This document shows positions 50,254 through 58,583 of a stretch of DNA of 64,000 nt, piece after piece. Origin of the DNA: Myxococcales bacterium (GTDB taxonomy: Bacteria; Myxococcota_A; Bradymonadia; UBA7976; UBA1532); the NCBI GenBank assembly GCA_020633465.1, contig JACKDN010000025.1:55323-119322 (forward strand), read 5' to 3'. Each line of letters begins with the position of its first letter. Within the stretch, counting starts at the first letter, position 1. The notes beneath the pieces were generated by a model that had not been told where the DNA came from, did not search any database, and saw only the letters and a list, made by a program, of their open reading frames with translations. The translations under genes were made by a program, and so were the position numbers.

Positions 50254-50703
50254 CTACAGCCGGTAGCTGGGCAGGTAGTGGTGCACGACCTCGTCGAGCG
50301 CGTCCTCGACCGCCTCGTACAGATCCTCGTCCTCGTCGTACACCGAGCCCCGATCGACCAAGGTCCCATCCGGGGTGTAGAGCTCGAAGTCGGCGGTCAC
50401 CGTGTACTCGTCGTCCTCGCGGTCGAAGCCGCGATCGAGGTCGATGAACAGCGACACGCGCAGGTGCACGTCGACGTCGCCGGGCCCGCGCTCCACCCGC
50501 CGGAAGCCGCTGTCCTCGCGCAGCCCCTCGATGAGGTACTCGCGCGGCGAGAGCCCAGCGAGGTTGATGTCGATGCCGCCGCCCTCGGCGCCCTCGACGT
50601 ACACCGACCGATAACGCTCGAAGTCGATGGGCGCCGTGTTCGAGAAGGTCAGCGGCGTGCACGCCGTCGCCGCCAGCGCCGCGATGAACAGCCCGCGCCT
50701 CAC
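50254..50703 (-). CDS. Small lipoprotein of unknown function
   Basis: 149 residues from the GTG at 50703. A lipoprotein-like signal ends in AATAC. The mature part (FERYRSVYVEGAEGG, DVDVHLRVSLFIDLDRGF, VTADFELYTPDGTLVDRG) resembles short outer-membrane-associated lipoproteins of the DUF4136 kind, but I would not assign it. GTGA overlap with the upstream gene and 4-bp spacing to the acyltransferase-fold gene make it part of one operon. Confidence 0.72.
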   Translation of the reverse strand: MRRGLFIAALAATACTPLTFSNTAPIDFERYRSVYVEGAEGGGIDINLAGLSPREYLIEGLREDSGFRRVERGPGDVDVHLRVSLFIDLDRGFDREDDEYTVTADFELYTPDGTLVDRGSVYDEDEDLYEAVEDALDEVVHHYLPSYRL

Positions 50704-51293
50704 GACCGCCCCCCCAAGGTCAGGATCAACATCAGCGGGATCGACTCCTGCCCGTCGCGCGCGACGCCCGGCTCGAGCGCGTCGCTGTGCAGCAGGTTGA
50801 AGCGCACCTGCGCGCCGATGCCCCACTGCGTGGTCAGCCAGTAGCGGGCCTCGGCGAACACCGGCCAGCTGTACAGCACCTCGTCCGCGTTGATGCCGAA
50901 AAGCGGGTAGACGTCGACGCCGGTGCCGACGCGCAGCTCGGCCGAGCGCGTGCGCACGACGCGCCCGTAGAGGTACAGCCCCAGCAGCGCGCCCACGAAG
51001 CTGTCCACCACCTCGTTGGGGTCGTCCTCGGTCAGCCAGATCAGGTCGGCGGCCAGGTCGAGGCCGATCGAGCCCTTGTAGCCGCCCAGGCGGATGCCGC
51101 CCATCGCCTTGCCTTGCACCATGAAGACGTCGAGGCCGTAGCTGAAGGCGCTGTCGTAGACGTCGCTCGGCGCGCTCTGCGCGGCGGCCGCCGGCCGGGG
51201 CTTGGGCTTCTTCTTCGGGCGACGGCGGCGCGCGTCGGCGTCGAGGGGCGCGCACAAGAGCACCGCCAGCATCAACAGGATCGAGGTACGCAT
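50700..51293 (-). CDS. Secreted/outer-membrane protein of unknown function
   Basis: 197 residues. Signal peptide (TSILLMLAVLLCAPLDADA), a basic/Pro-rich RRRRPKKKPKPRP stretch, then alternating beta strands (AFSYGLDVFMVQGKAMGGIRLG, AELRVGTGVDVYPLFG, YWLTTQWGIGAQVRFNLL) that look like a small outer-membrane barrel. First gene of the four-gene minus-strand group; divergent from the symporter with a 98-bp spacer. Confidence 0.72.
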   Translation of the reverse strand: MRTSILLMLAVLLCAPLDADARRRRPKKKPKPRPAAAAQSAPSDVYDSAFSYGLDVFMVQGKAMGGIRLGGYKGSIGLDLAADLIWLTEDDPNEVVDSFVGALLGLYLYGRVVRTRSAELRVGTGVDVYPLFGINADEVLYSWPVFAEARYWLTTQWGIGAQVRFNLLHSDALEPGVARDGQESIPLMLILTLGGRS

Positions 51294-51391
51294 CCGGGCA
51301 GCGTACCCGCATCGGCCGAACGGTGGAAGCCGCCGGGCTCGCACCGACGCTGCACTTGGTGCACCCTGGCCACTCCGCGCGGAGGGGGTGG

Positions 51392-52795
51392 ATGACCGTC
51401 GCAACCGGGCTGGCCGTCGCGCTGGCCGTCTACCTGGCGTTGATGTTCGGGCTCGCGCTGTTCGTGCGCGACAAGGTCAACGACGAAGAGGACTTCCTGG
51501 TCGCCGGGCGGCGCCTGCCGCTGTCGCTGGCCTGGGCCACGCTGTTCGCCACCTGGTTCGGCGCCGGCACGTTGCTGGCCTCGGCCGACGAGATCCGCGC
51601 CATCGGCCTGCGCGCGGTGGCGATGGAGCCGCTCGGCGCGGGCCTGTGCCTGGTGCTGGCCGGGCTGTTCTTCGCGCGCCCCCTGTGGCGCCTGAAGCTG
51701 CTGACCCTGGCCGACTTCTACCGCGACCGCTTCGGCCGGCGCGCCGAGGTCTGGTTCGCGCTCGGCACGGTCACGTACTTCGGGTGGATCGCCGCCCAGC
51801 TGGTCGGCGTCGCCGGCATCATGGAGGTGTTCTTCGGCTGGCCCCTCTGGGCGGGGATCGTCGGCGCGGCCGTGGTCGCGATGGTCTACACCCTGCTGGG
51901 CGGCATGTGGTCGGTGACGCTGACCGACGCGGCCCAGATCGCCATCCTGATCGTCGGCCTGGTCGTCGTCGTCTTCAACGTGCTCGAGGGGCTGGGCGGC
52001 GACGCAGGGTTGGGGGCGGGGCTGTCGGCGCTGGTCGACCGGGTGCCCGCCGACCACCTGGTGTTGGTGCCCACCGATCGCCTGGGCGAGCTCTTCGACT
52101 GGATCAACCTGCTGGTCATCGGCTCGCTGGGCAACCTCGCCGGCGCCGATCTGATGCAGCGCGTGTTCTCGAGCAAGTCCGAGAAGGTGGCGCAGCAGGC
52201 CTGCCTGTTCGCCGGGGCGGCCTACGTCGTCGTCGGCGTGGCGCCCGCGGTGCTGGGCCTGGCGGCGCAGGCGCTCTTGCCCGCCGAGGTGGACACCGCC
52301 GTGCTGCCCCGCCTGGCGGCGCAGGTGCTCAGCCCGGGGCTGGTGGTGCTGTTCGTGCTGGCGCTGCTGTCGGCGGTGTTGTCGACGCTCGACAGCGCCA
52401 TCCTCACCGCCGCCAGCGTCTTCGCGCACAACGTGCTGGGCCCGCACTTAAAGCCCGGCACCGCGATGATGAAGGTGACGCAGGCCTGCGTGGTGGCCAC
52501 GACCGTCGTGAGCGTCGCGTTCGCCTTCGCGGGCGAGAGCGCCTTCAGCCTGCTCGAGGGCAGCTACGCGTTGACCCTGGCGGGCCCCTTCGTCGTGCTG
52601 GTGTTCGGCCTCTTCTGGCGGCGCGGCGACGAGCGCGCCGCGGTGACGTCGCTGGTGCTGGGGTACGCCATCACGCTGGCCGAGATGATCTGGCCGGACA
52701 TCGACCTCGGCGTGCCCGTGCCGCTGGTCGCGCTCGCGGTCAGCGCCCTCGTCTACGTCGCCCTGTCGCTCGCCCGCCCCGCGCCCCCGGCCTGA
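51392..52795 (+). CDS. Sodium:solute symporter (SSS) family transporter
   Basis: 467 residues, about twelve to thirteen membrane helices. SSS hallmarks: DFLVAGRRLPLSLAWATLFATWFGAGTLL near the N-terminus, LADFYRDRFGRRAEVWFALG and the central GNLAGADLMQRVFSSKSEKVA signature. It imports a small solute (sugar, amino acid, proline, pantothenate or similar) with sodium. The ATG at 51392 follows GGAGGGGG; an upstream ATG at 51323 lacks one. Confidence 0.92.
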   Translation: MTVATGLAVALAVYLALMFGLALFVRDKVNDEEDFLVAGRRLPLSLAWATLFATWFGAGTLLASADEIRAIGLRAVAMEPLGAGLCLVLAGLFFARPLWRLKLLTLADFYRDRFGRRAEVWFALGTVTYFGWIAAQLVGVAGIMEVFFGWPLWAGIVGAAVVAMVYTLLGGMWSVTLTDAAQIAILIVGLVVVVFNVLEGLGGDAGLGAGLSALVDRVPADHLVLVPTDRLGELFDWINLLVIGSLGNLAGADLMQRVFSSKSEKVAQQACLFAGAAYVVVGVAPAVLGLAAQALLPAEVDTAVLPRLAAQVLSPGLVVLFVLALLSAVLSTLDSAILTAASVFAHNVLGPHLKPGTAMMKVTQACVVATTVVSVAFAFAGESAFSLLEGSYALTLAGPFVVLVFGLFWRRGDERAAVTSLVLGYAITLAEMIWPDIDLGVPVPLVALAVSALVYVALSLARPAPPA

Positions 52796-52931
52796 TCCGC
52801 CGCCCCACGACCGCCACTCGAAGCCCCCCCGGGGCGCCCGGCGCGGGGCGGAGGGGCCCGATCCGCCGGGTCCGCGAGCACCCGCCATTCATTCTTTTAT
52901 CTCCACTGTTCGATTGTTTTGCTTCTATATC

Positions 52932-52959
52932 TTGCGTTCGTCGTTCTATCCGCTATGTT
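52932..52959 (+). promoter_or_regulatory. Candidate sigma70-like promoter in an AT-rich patch
   Basis: TTGCGT (52932-52937), 16 bp, TATGTT (52954-52959), inside 52885-52980, which is far richer in T than anything nearby. It ends 34 bp before the MopE gene start. Confidence 0.5.
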
Positions 52960-52993
52960 CGTTCGTGCAACCACGACCGACCAGGAGAGCGAC

Positions 52994-54244
52994 ATGCGCG
53001 GACGCTTCCTCATGGCCCTCATCGCCGCGGGGCTGGCCTCGACGGCCGGCACCGCCGTGGCCCAGAACCACATCGGCAGCGGCGACCAGGGCGAGAGCCC
53101 CACCCTCGACCCCATCAAGTGCCCCGATCTCGACGCGGACGGCTACGACGCCTGCGCCCCGGGCGATCCCGGCGACGACGGGCTGCCCCCCGACTGCGAC
53201 GACAAGAACGTCTTCGCCCGCCCCGGCAACGACGAGTACTGCAACGGCTTCGACGACAACTGCGACGGCAAGATCGACGAGGGGTACGACCTCGACGGCG
53301 ACGGCCAGACGTGGTGCGACGGCGACTGCGACGACAGCGATCCCAGCACCTACACCGGCGCCGTCGAGATCTGTGACGAGGTCGACAACGACTGCGACTG
53401 GAGCATCGACGAGGGCTTCGACCAGGACGGCGACGGGTGGACCACCTGCAAGGGCGACTGCGACGACGACAACGTCCTGATCCGCCCCGGCAACGCCGAG
53501 TACTGCAACGGCTTCGACGACAACTGCGACGGCAACGTCGACGAGGGCTACGACCGGGACGGGGACGGTCAGACCACCTGCGGGGGCGACTGCGACGACG
53601 GCGAGGCCGCCATCTACTTCGGCGCGGCCGAGCTGTGCGACGGCCTCGACAACGACTGCAACCACCTCGCCGACGACGGCGGCATCTGCGCGCCGCCGCC
53701 CGAGGAGTGCGGGGCGTGCGAGGGCGGCGTCACCGACCTCACGCTGGCCTGGCAGGGCGACCGCCGCGCCGACGTCCGCGTGCTGGATCACTGGGGCCGC
53801 ACCCTCTACTCGGGGCGCGTCCAGCCCGGCGAGGCGTTCAGCTTCGACGGCCGCCACAACCACCGCATGATGGGGCCGAAGATCCACCTGCTGGCCGGCT
53901 ACGCCTACCACGGCTCGCTGCACACCAGCTGCTCGGTCGAGATCGGCCCCGGCGACATGGCCGGTGACTTCGAGGTGCTCGAGGGCGCCAGCAAGGACGG
54001 CGGCGCGCTCTGCGGCCCCGCCAGTGACGACGGCGACGACGACGGCGGCAACGGCATCGGCAGCGACGGCGACGACGACGATCACGGCGGCCTCGACGAG
54101 GACGACGACGACGACGACGACGACGACGACCGCGACGACGACGCCGACGAGGATCGCGGCGACCACCGCTGGGACGATCACCACCGCAAGCCCAAGAAGC
54201 GCGGCAAGAAGTCGAACAGCCGCGGCGGGCACTGCATCCGCTGA
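52994..54244 (+). CDS. MopE-repeat secreted protein with poly-Asp tail
   Basis: 416 residues. Signal peptide (LMALIAAGLASTAGTAVA). Four MopE units alternate with GDCDDDN-type units (CNGFDDNCDGKIDEG, DLDGDGQTWCDGDCDD), the arrangement of Myxococcus MopE-like and metal-binding spore/surface proteins. A ~100-residue non-repeat domain follows (VTDLTLAWQG to DFEVLEG), then a run of nine to ten Asp, a His/Lys-rich stretch and a C-terminal Cys. AGGAG precedes the ATG and an AT-rich promoter lies upstream; the gene is probably highly or specially expressed. Calcium or transition-metal binding is inferred. Confidence 0.88.
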   Translation: MRGRFLMALIAAGLASTAGTAVAQNHIGSGDQGESPTLDPIKCPDLDADGYDACAPGDPGDDGLPPDCDDKNVFARPGNDEYCNGFDDNCDGKIDEGYDLDGDGQTWCDGDCDDSDPSTYTGAVEICDEVDNDCDWSIDEGFDQDGDGWTTCKGDCDDDNVLIRPGNAEYCNGFDDNCDGNVDEGYDRDGDGQTTCGGDCDDGEAAIYFGAAELCDGLDNDCNHLADDGGICAPPPEECGACEGGVTDLTLAWQGDRRADVRVLDHWGRTLYSGRVQPGEAFSFDGRHNHRMMGPKIHLLAGYAYHGSLHTSCSVEIGPGDMAGDFEVLEGASKDGGALCGPASDDGDDDGGNGIGSDGDDDDHGGLDEDDDDDDDDDDRDDDADEDRGDHRWDDHHRKPKKRGKKSNSRGGHCIR

Positions 54245-54291
54245 CGACGGCCGGGCGCCCACGCTGCGCCCGCCGCCCCCCCGGGCCGCGC

Positions 54292-54336
54292 CCACCCCAC
54301 CCCGGCGCGCTCCTGCGTCGGGGTGGGGTGGACTTT
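54292..54336 (+). terminator. Intrinsic-terminator-like hairpin
   Basis: Perfect 13-bp arms (54292-54304 / 54319-54331), 14-nt loop, followed by ACTTT, 48 bp after the MopE gene stop. Confidence 0.7.
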
Positions 54337-54409
54337 GGCGCGGCCCCCCGGCGCCCCCTTGAGCGCCTCCCCCTGCTCTGCTATCTGCGATGCCTCACCG
54401 GGAGGCGCC

Positions 54410-56656
54410 GTGGCCCGATCCAGCCGCAGGAAGTCCAAACCCAAATCGAAGGCCGCCGCGGCGCCCGCGAAGGCGACCTCGGGCGACGCGGGCGCGCGGG
54501 ACTACTGGCTCGAGAAGGCCACGCGCTTCGTCGGCAAGGGTCGGCTCGACGACGCCGTCGCGGTGCTCGACCGCTTCTGGCCGCGGCCCGCCGACCGGCT
54601 GCACCCCGACCGTCTGCGCTGGCTCGTCACCCACGCGCCCGCCGCCGCGGTCGACGAGGTTCGCACCCTGCCGCCGGACGTCCGCGCCGACGCCGCGACG
54701 CTCACCGCCCTGGCCGACGCGCTGCTGATGCTCGGCGGCGACGACGCCGACGCTCTGCTCGCGCTCGAGGGCCTGCCCGCCGACTGGGTCGAGCGGGCCC
54801 AGCACCTGCGCGCCGCCTCGGCCGACCTTGCCGCTGGCGACGACGCGGCCGCCACCGCGGCGCTGCTCGCCGTCGGCGACGCCCCTGCGTTCGAGGGCCC
54901 GCGGCGCTTCCTGCGCGGGCTCGCCGCCTGGTACGACCGGGACGACGATCAGGCCGCGCTGCGGTGGGCGCCGCTGCGCGAGACCCCGACCTTCGGCCCC
55001 GTGGTCGCCCGGCTGCTCGAGGGCGTCCCGCCGAGCGGCGCCGACGATCTCACCGCCCTGCACGACACGCTGACCGCGCTCCGCGCGGGCGAGCCGGACC
55101 AGGCCCTCTCGGCGGCCGCGGCCGCCTTCGACGCGCTCTCGCCGTCGGCCCAGCTCATGCTCGCGCGCGACCTGCCCGGCGCGATCGCCGCGCTGGGCGT
55201 GCCGCCCCGCGCGGCCGTCGAGCGTGTCCGCCGCGCCCTGCCGGGGCAGGACGACCGGGTCGATCCGCTGATCCTCGCGGCCCACGCCGCCGAGCTCGAT
55301 GAAGAGACGCCCCAGGCCGTCCACCACTGGCGGGCGCTGGCCGAGAGACTGCCTCCCGCCGACCGGGCCGCGGTCCTCCACCACTGCGGCGTCGTGCTCG
55401 CGCTGGGCGCGGACGTCTTCGAGGCCAAGGCCGAACGGTCTTGGTGGCAGCGACACCACCACCGGGCGGCCGCCGAGGAGTATCGCGTTGCGGCCTTCGC
55501 GAATCTGCGAGCCGCCACCGAAGCCGATCCCGACGAGCTTGCGTGGTGGCCGGCCCTCATCAATGCGGCCTCGCGCGCGGGCCGCAAGGAGCGCACTCAG
55601 GTACTCGAGGCCTACGTCGCGCGCTTCCCCGACGCGCCCGACGCGCTGCGCCGCGCGGCCGAGGCGTGCGGGGATCGCAAGTCGTGGGACAAGGGCCTGC
55701 GCTACGTCCGCCGGGCGGCCGAGCTGCAGCCCCACGATCGCGAGCTCGACGCGCTGCAGGCGCGGCTGCTGGCCGGCAAGGCCCGCAAGAAGGCCAAGGC
55801 GGGCAAGGACGACGCCGCCCGCGCGCTCTTCGCGGAGGCGCGCGCCACGCCCCACCTGCCATCCGACGTCGCCCTCGATCTCGCCGCCCAGGAGGCCGTC
55901 TTCGAGCTGCGCGCGGGCCGGGTCGAGGCCGCGGAGGCCGTGCGCGACGCCGCCCTCGCGGTCGATCCGCGCCCCTGGTTGTGGCTCGCGTACGCCGATC
56001 TGGCGTACCTGCAGGCCAGCGGGAAGACCCTCCGACGGTTGTTCTTCGATCCCCGCTTCCCGTACTTCCTCGAGGCCACCACCACGCCGCCCACCACCGA
56101 GGACTTCGAGGCGGTGCTCCTGCTGTGGCAGGCGCGCCGCGCCAAGGAGTCGCGCGACATGGTGCTGCGCCGCGTGCTGGACCACGCCGCCGTGACCGCC
56201 ACGCCGACGCTGTCCTCGGCGCGCTTCGTGCGCCTGGCCCTCGAGGCGGTCGGCTCGCCCGAGCCCTGTCTGGCCCTCGCGCTGCAGGGCCTGGCGCTCG
56301 ATCCCACCGATGTCGAGTTCGTCATCGCCCGCTACGACATGGCGCTGGTGCTGAAGCTGCCCGCCGACGCCTTCGCCACCGCGGACGACGATCTCCGGCC
56401 CCACCTCGGGTCGAACGAGCTGGACGCCACGGGCAAGCCCGTGTTTGGCCCCGGCTGGTGGGACCGGCGGCGGGCCTTCGATCTGCTCGACGAGATCGAG
56501 CAGTACCTCGAAGGCCTCTCGCCTCCCCCGCCGGCGAACGCCCCCGGGCCCTCGCCGGCCGGCCCGGCCGTCGCTGCGCCGAGCGCCCGACCACGCCGCC
56601 GACGGCGCGACGACGCACAGCAGCAGCTGCCCCTCGACGACGACGACGAGGACTAG
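54410..56656 (+). CDS. Large TPR-like helical protein
   Basis: 748 residues from the GTG at 54410, chosen for the GGAGG four bases before it. Basic Lys/Arg-rich N-terminus, then Ala/Leu/Asp-rich helical pairs throughout (DYWLEKATRFVGKGRLDDAVAVLDRF, AACG/AWWPALINAASRAGRKERTQVLEAYVARF) consistent with degenerate TPRs, then a Pro-rich segment and an acidic DDDDED end. No enzyme motif. It precedes a J-domain protein and a broken Hsp70 on the same strand, so it probably served as a co-chaperone or scaffold in an Hsp70 system. Confidence 0.8.
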   Translation: MARSSRRKSKPKSKAAAAPAKATSGDAGARDYWLEKATRFVGKGRLDDAVAVLDRFWPRPADRLHPDRLRWLVTHAPAAAVDEVRTLPPDVRADAATLTALADALLMLGGDDADALLALEGLPADWVERAQHLRAASADLAAGDDAAATAALLAVGDAPAFEGPRRFLRGLAAWYDRDDDQAALRWAPLRETPTFGPVVARLLEGVPPSGADDLTALHDTLTALRAGEPDQALSAAAAAFDALSPSAQLMLARDLPGAIAALGVPPRAAVERVRRALPGQDDRVDPLILAAHAAELDEETPQAVHHWRALAERLPPADRAAVLHHCGVVLALGADVFEAKAERSWWQRHHHRAAAEEYRVAAFANLRAATEADPDELAWWPALINAASRAGRKERTQVLEAYVARFPDAPDALRRAAEACGDRKSWDKGLRYVRRAAELQPHDRELDALQARLLAGKARKKAKAGKDDAARALFAEARATPHLPSDVALDLAAQEAVFELRAGRVEAAEAVRDAALAVDPRPWLWLAYADLAYLQASGKTLRRLFFDPRFPYFLEATTTPPTTEDFEAVLLLWQARRAKESRDMVLRRVLDHAAVTATPTLSSARFVRLALEAVGSPEPCLALALQGLALDPTDVEFVIARYDMALVLKLPADAFATADDDLRPHLGSNELDATGKPVFGPGWWDRRRAFDLLDEIEQYLEGLSPPPPANAPGPSPAGPAVAAPSARPRRRRRDDAQQQLPLDDDDED

Positions 56657-56667
56657 GAGGCCCCGCG

Positions 56668-56967
56668 GTGTACCCCTTCGCCGTGCTCGACGTGCCCGAA
56701 GACGCCACCGACGCGCAGGTCGAGGCGGCCTATCGAGCGCTGCTGCAGCGCCACCCACCGGATCGCGATCCGGCGCGCTTCCGCCTGCTGCACCGGGCCT
56801 ACGACGCGCTGCGCACGGCGTGCGACCGGCGCGAGACGCGCCTGTTCCACTTCGACGCCCGCGGCTACGCGCTCACCGACGACTTCCCCACCTGGGCCGA
56901 GGGCCGACCGCGACGCCGCCTCGATCCGCACGCCCTCGCCGAGCTGCTGCGCAGAGGCGGCCAGTGA
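56668..56967 (+). CDS. Short J-domain (DnaJ-like) protein
   Basis: 99 residues from a GTG with AGGAGG seven bases upstream. Residues 2-55 form a J-domain (YPFAVLDVPEDATDAQVEAAY, FRLLHRAYDALR). The HPD loop reads HPPDRDP, with an extra Pro, a variant that occurs in stand-alone bacterial J-proteins but may weaken Hsp70 stimulation. It lies 11 bp after the TPR-like gene and overlaps the Hsp70-like remnant by GTGA. Confidence 0.85.
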   Translation: MYPFAVLDVPEDATDAQVEAAYRALLQRHPPDRDPARFRLLHRAYDALRTACDRRETRLFHFDARGYALTDDFPTWAEGRPRRRLDPHALAELLRRGGQ

Positions 56968-57180
56968 GCCCCGCTCCGCGGGATCTGCTCGGCGCAGAGG
57001 TCGCCGCCGCCAGCGCCCCGCCGTCCGCCGAGGTGCGCGCCCCAGCGAGGCGCTCGACGCCGTGCTCGGCGAGCGGACCGACTCGCCGGACGAGGTGTCG
57101 GCGACGATCCTGCGCCGGCTGAAGCAAGCCGCCGATGCGCACCTGGGCCACCCGGCGACGCGCTGTCGCCGTGCTCGCCG
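56964..57180 (+). pseudogene. Truncated, frameshifted Hsp70 (DnaK-like) remnant
   Basis: Starts with GTGA overlap to the J gene (SPAPRDLLGAEVAAASAPPS), then loses frame near 57040 in a CCCC run and continues as DAVLGERTDSPDEV and SATILRRLKQAADAHLG, close to the DnaK segment SPEEVSA-ILRKLKEDAEAYLG. The ATP-binding N-terminus and everything after this segment are missing. Order (TPR, J, Hsp70) fits an original chaperone operon cut off by whatever lies downstream. Confidence 0.6.
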
Positions 57181-57220
57181 CCGACCCCCTCTGACTGACG
57201 CGCCGTCCGCCCGACCGAAG

Positions 57221-57301
57221 GTTCCACCGCTGGAACTTCCACCGCTGGAACTTCCCGCGCTGGAACTTCCACCGCTGGAACTTCCACCGCTGGCAGTTCC
57301 A
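57221..57301. repeat. 15-bp palindromic tandem repeat array
   Basis: Units begin at 57222, 57237, 57252, 57267, 57282 and (partial) 57297. Each contains TTCCA-CCGC-TGGAA, a 5-bp-arm hairpin, with variants at the third and fifth. It lies in the 350-bp stretch (57181-57527) between the Hsp70 remnant and the ATPase gene; the rest of that stretch shows nothing I can identify. Confidence 0.9.
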
Positions 57302-57527
57302 CGACGCCGCGTCTGCGAGGCGTGGGAGGCTGAGGCCCTGACGGCCGGCCGCCGCCCCTTGCCGCCCCGCCACGGCCAACGGTACAAGAAGCCCTGTACG
57401 CCTTCGCCGGGATGGGCGGCGCCGCGGAGGCCACTCACTCCGCTCGCGGCCAACGGGGCGTCGGTCGCTCTACCCACCTCGGACGGCCGGCCCAGCAGCT
57501 CAGAAGGTCACGAAACCGGAGAACTCG

Positions 57528-58583
57528 ATGCTGACCGACCTGACCGTGACCGACTTCACCCTGTTCTCCCAGGCGACCTTCCGCTTCGGCGCGCTGAACG
57601 TCGTCCACGGGGCCAACAGCTCCGGCAAGACACACCTGCTCAAGCTCGCCTACAGCCTGACCTCGGCGCTCGCGCCTCGACCCAACGATCCGGCACCCGA
57701 CCAGCCCACCAAGACCTACCTGGAGGCTGCGCTGGGCGCCAAGCTGGGGGCGGTCTTCAGACCGGACAAGAACAAGATCGGCCGGTTGGCGCGCCGCGTC
57801 CAAGGCACGAAGCGGGCCGAGGTCAGCGCTACCCTGGACAGCGTCGGCGAGCTGTCCTTCGACTTCTCCACCCGGAGTGATCGCGCCGTCTCGATCACCA
57901 GCGTCCCGGCGGGCTGGCTGGCGCAGTCACCGATCTACCTGCCCACCCGTGAGCTCCTCTCGATCTACACCGGCTTCGTCAGCCTCTACGAAACGCAGGT
58001 CGTCCCCTTCGACGAGACCTGGCGCGACACCTGTCTGCTGCTGGGCGCGCCCATCGCCCGGGGCCCGAAGAAGAAGGAGATCGCCGAGCTTCTGGCGCCG
58101 CTCGAGGAGGCCATCGACTGCAAGGCTCTGCTCGAAGGAGACCGCTTCTATCTCCAAATGCAGACCCCCAAGGCCAAGGTCGAGGCCGACCTGGTCGCCG
58201 AGGGTTTCCGCAAGCTGTCGATGGTCGCCCGCCTGATCGCCAACGGCAGCCTGGACGACAAGGGCTACCTGTTCTGGGACGAGCCGGAGGCGAACCTGAA
58301 CGCCCAGCTGGTTCGCCGCCTCGCGCCGCTGCTGATCGATCTCGCCGCGGGCGGCGTCCAGGTGTTCCTCGCGACGCACAGCCTCTTCTTGATGCGCGAG
58401 CTGGAGATCGAGCTGACCGCGCGCGGCCGGCAGGTCGTCGACACCCGCTTCATCGGCCTCCACCCCGGGCCCGATGGCGTCGCAGTGGATCAAGGACCCG
58501 TCATCGAAGACTCCGGGGACATCGCAGTCCTCGACGAGAGCCTCGCCCAATCCGAACGGTACCTGGCCGCGGTGGAGCCGTGA
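57528..58583 (+). CDS. ABC/OLD-type AAA ATPase (candidate defence component)
   Basis: 351 residues. Walker A GANSSGKT (28-35), Walker B FWDEPEANLN with Asp251 and Glu252, and a switch His284 in ATHS; the arrangement is that of RecF/OLD-like ABC ATPases that lack a long coiled coil. The middle (~100-220) is the variable insertion, with an unusual TRELLSIYTGFVSLYE stretch. GGAG lies before the ATG. GTGA overlap with the next gene shows translational coupling. Such ATPases act in DNA repair or, paired with nucleases, in phage defence. Confidence 0.88.
   Translation: MLTDLTVTDFTLFSQATFRFGALNVVHGANSSGKTHLLKLAYSLTSALAPRPNDPAPDQPTKTYLEAALGAKLGAVFRPDKNKIGRLARRVQGTKRAEVSATLDSVGELSFDFSTRSDRAVSITSVPAGWLAQSPIYLPTRELLSIYTGFVSLYETQVVPFDETWRDTCLLLGAPIARGPKKKEIAELLAPLEEAIDCKALLEGDRFYLQMQTPKAKVEADLVAEGFRKLSMVARLIANGSLDDKGYLFWDEPEANLNAQLVRRLAPLLIDLAAGGVQVFLATHSLFLMRELEIELTARGRQVVDTRFIGLHPGPDGVAVDQGPVIEDSGDIAVLDESLAQSERYLAAVEP

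Noticed and set aside
57221..57301. CRISPR array
   Set aside because: Units are 15 bp and contiguous with no spacers; no cas genes nearby.
57062..57880. A 272-residue gene joining the Hsp70-like segment, the repeat array (PPLEL x5) and the ATPase start region
   Set aside because: It runs in the wrong frame over the ATPase gene, and the PPLEL run is just the translation of the palindromic array.
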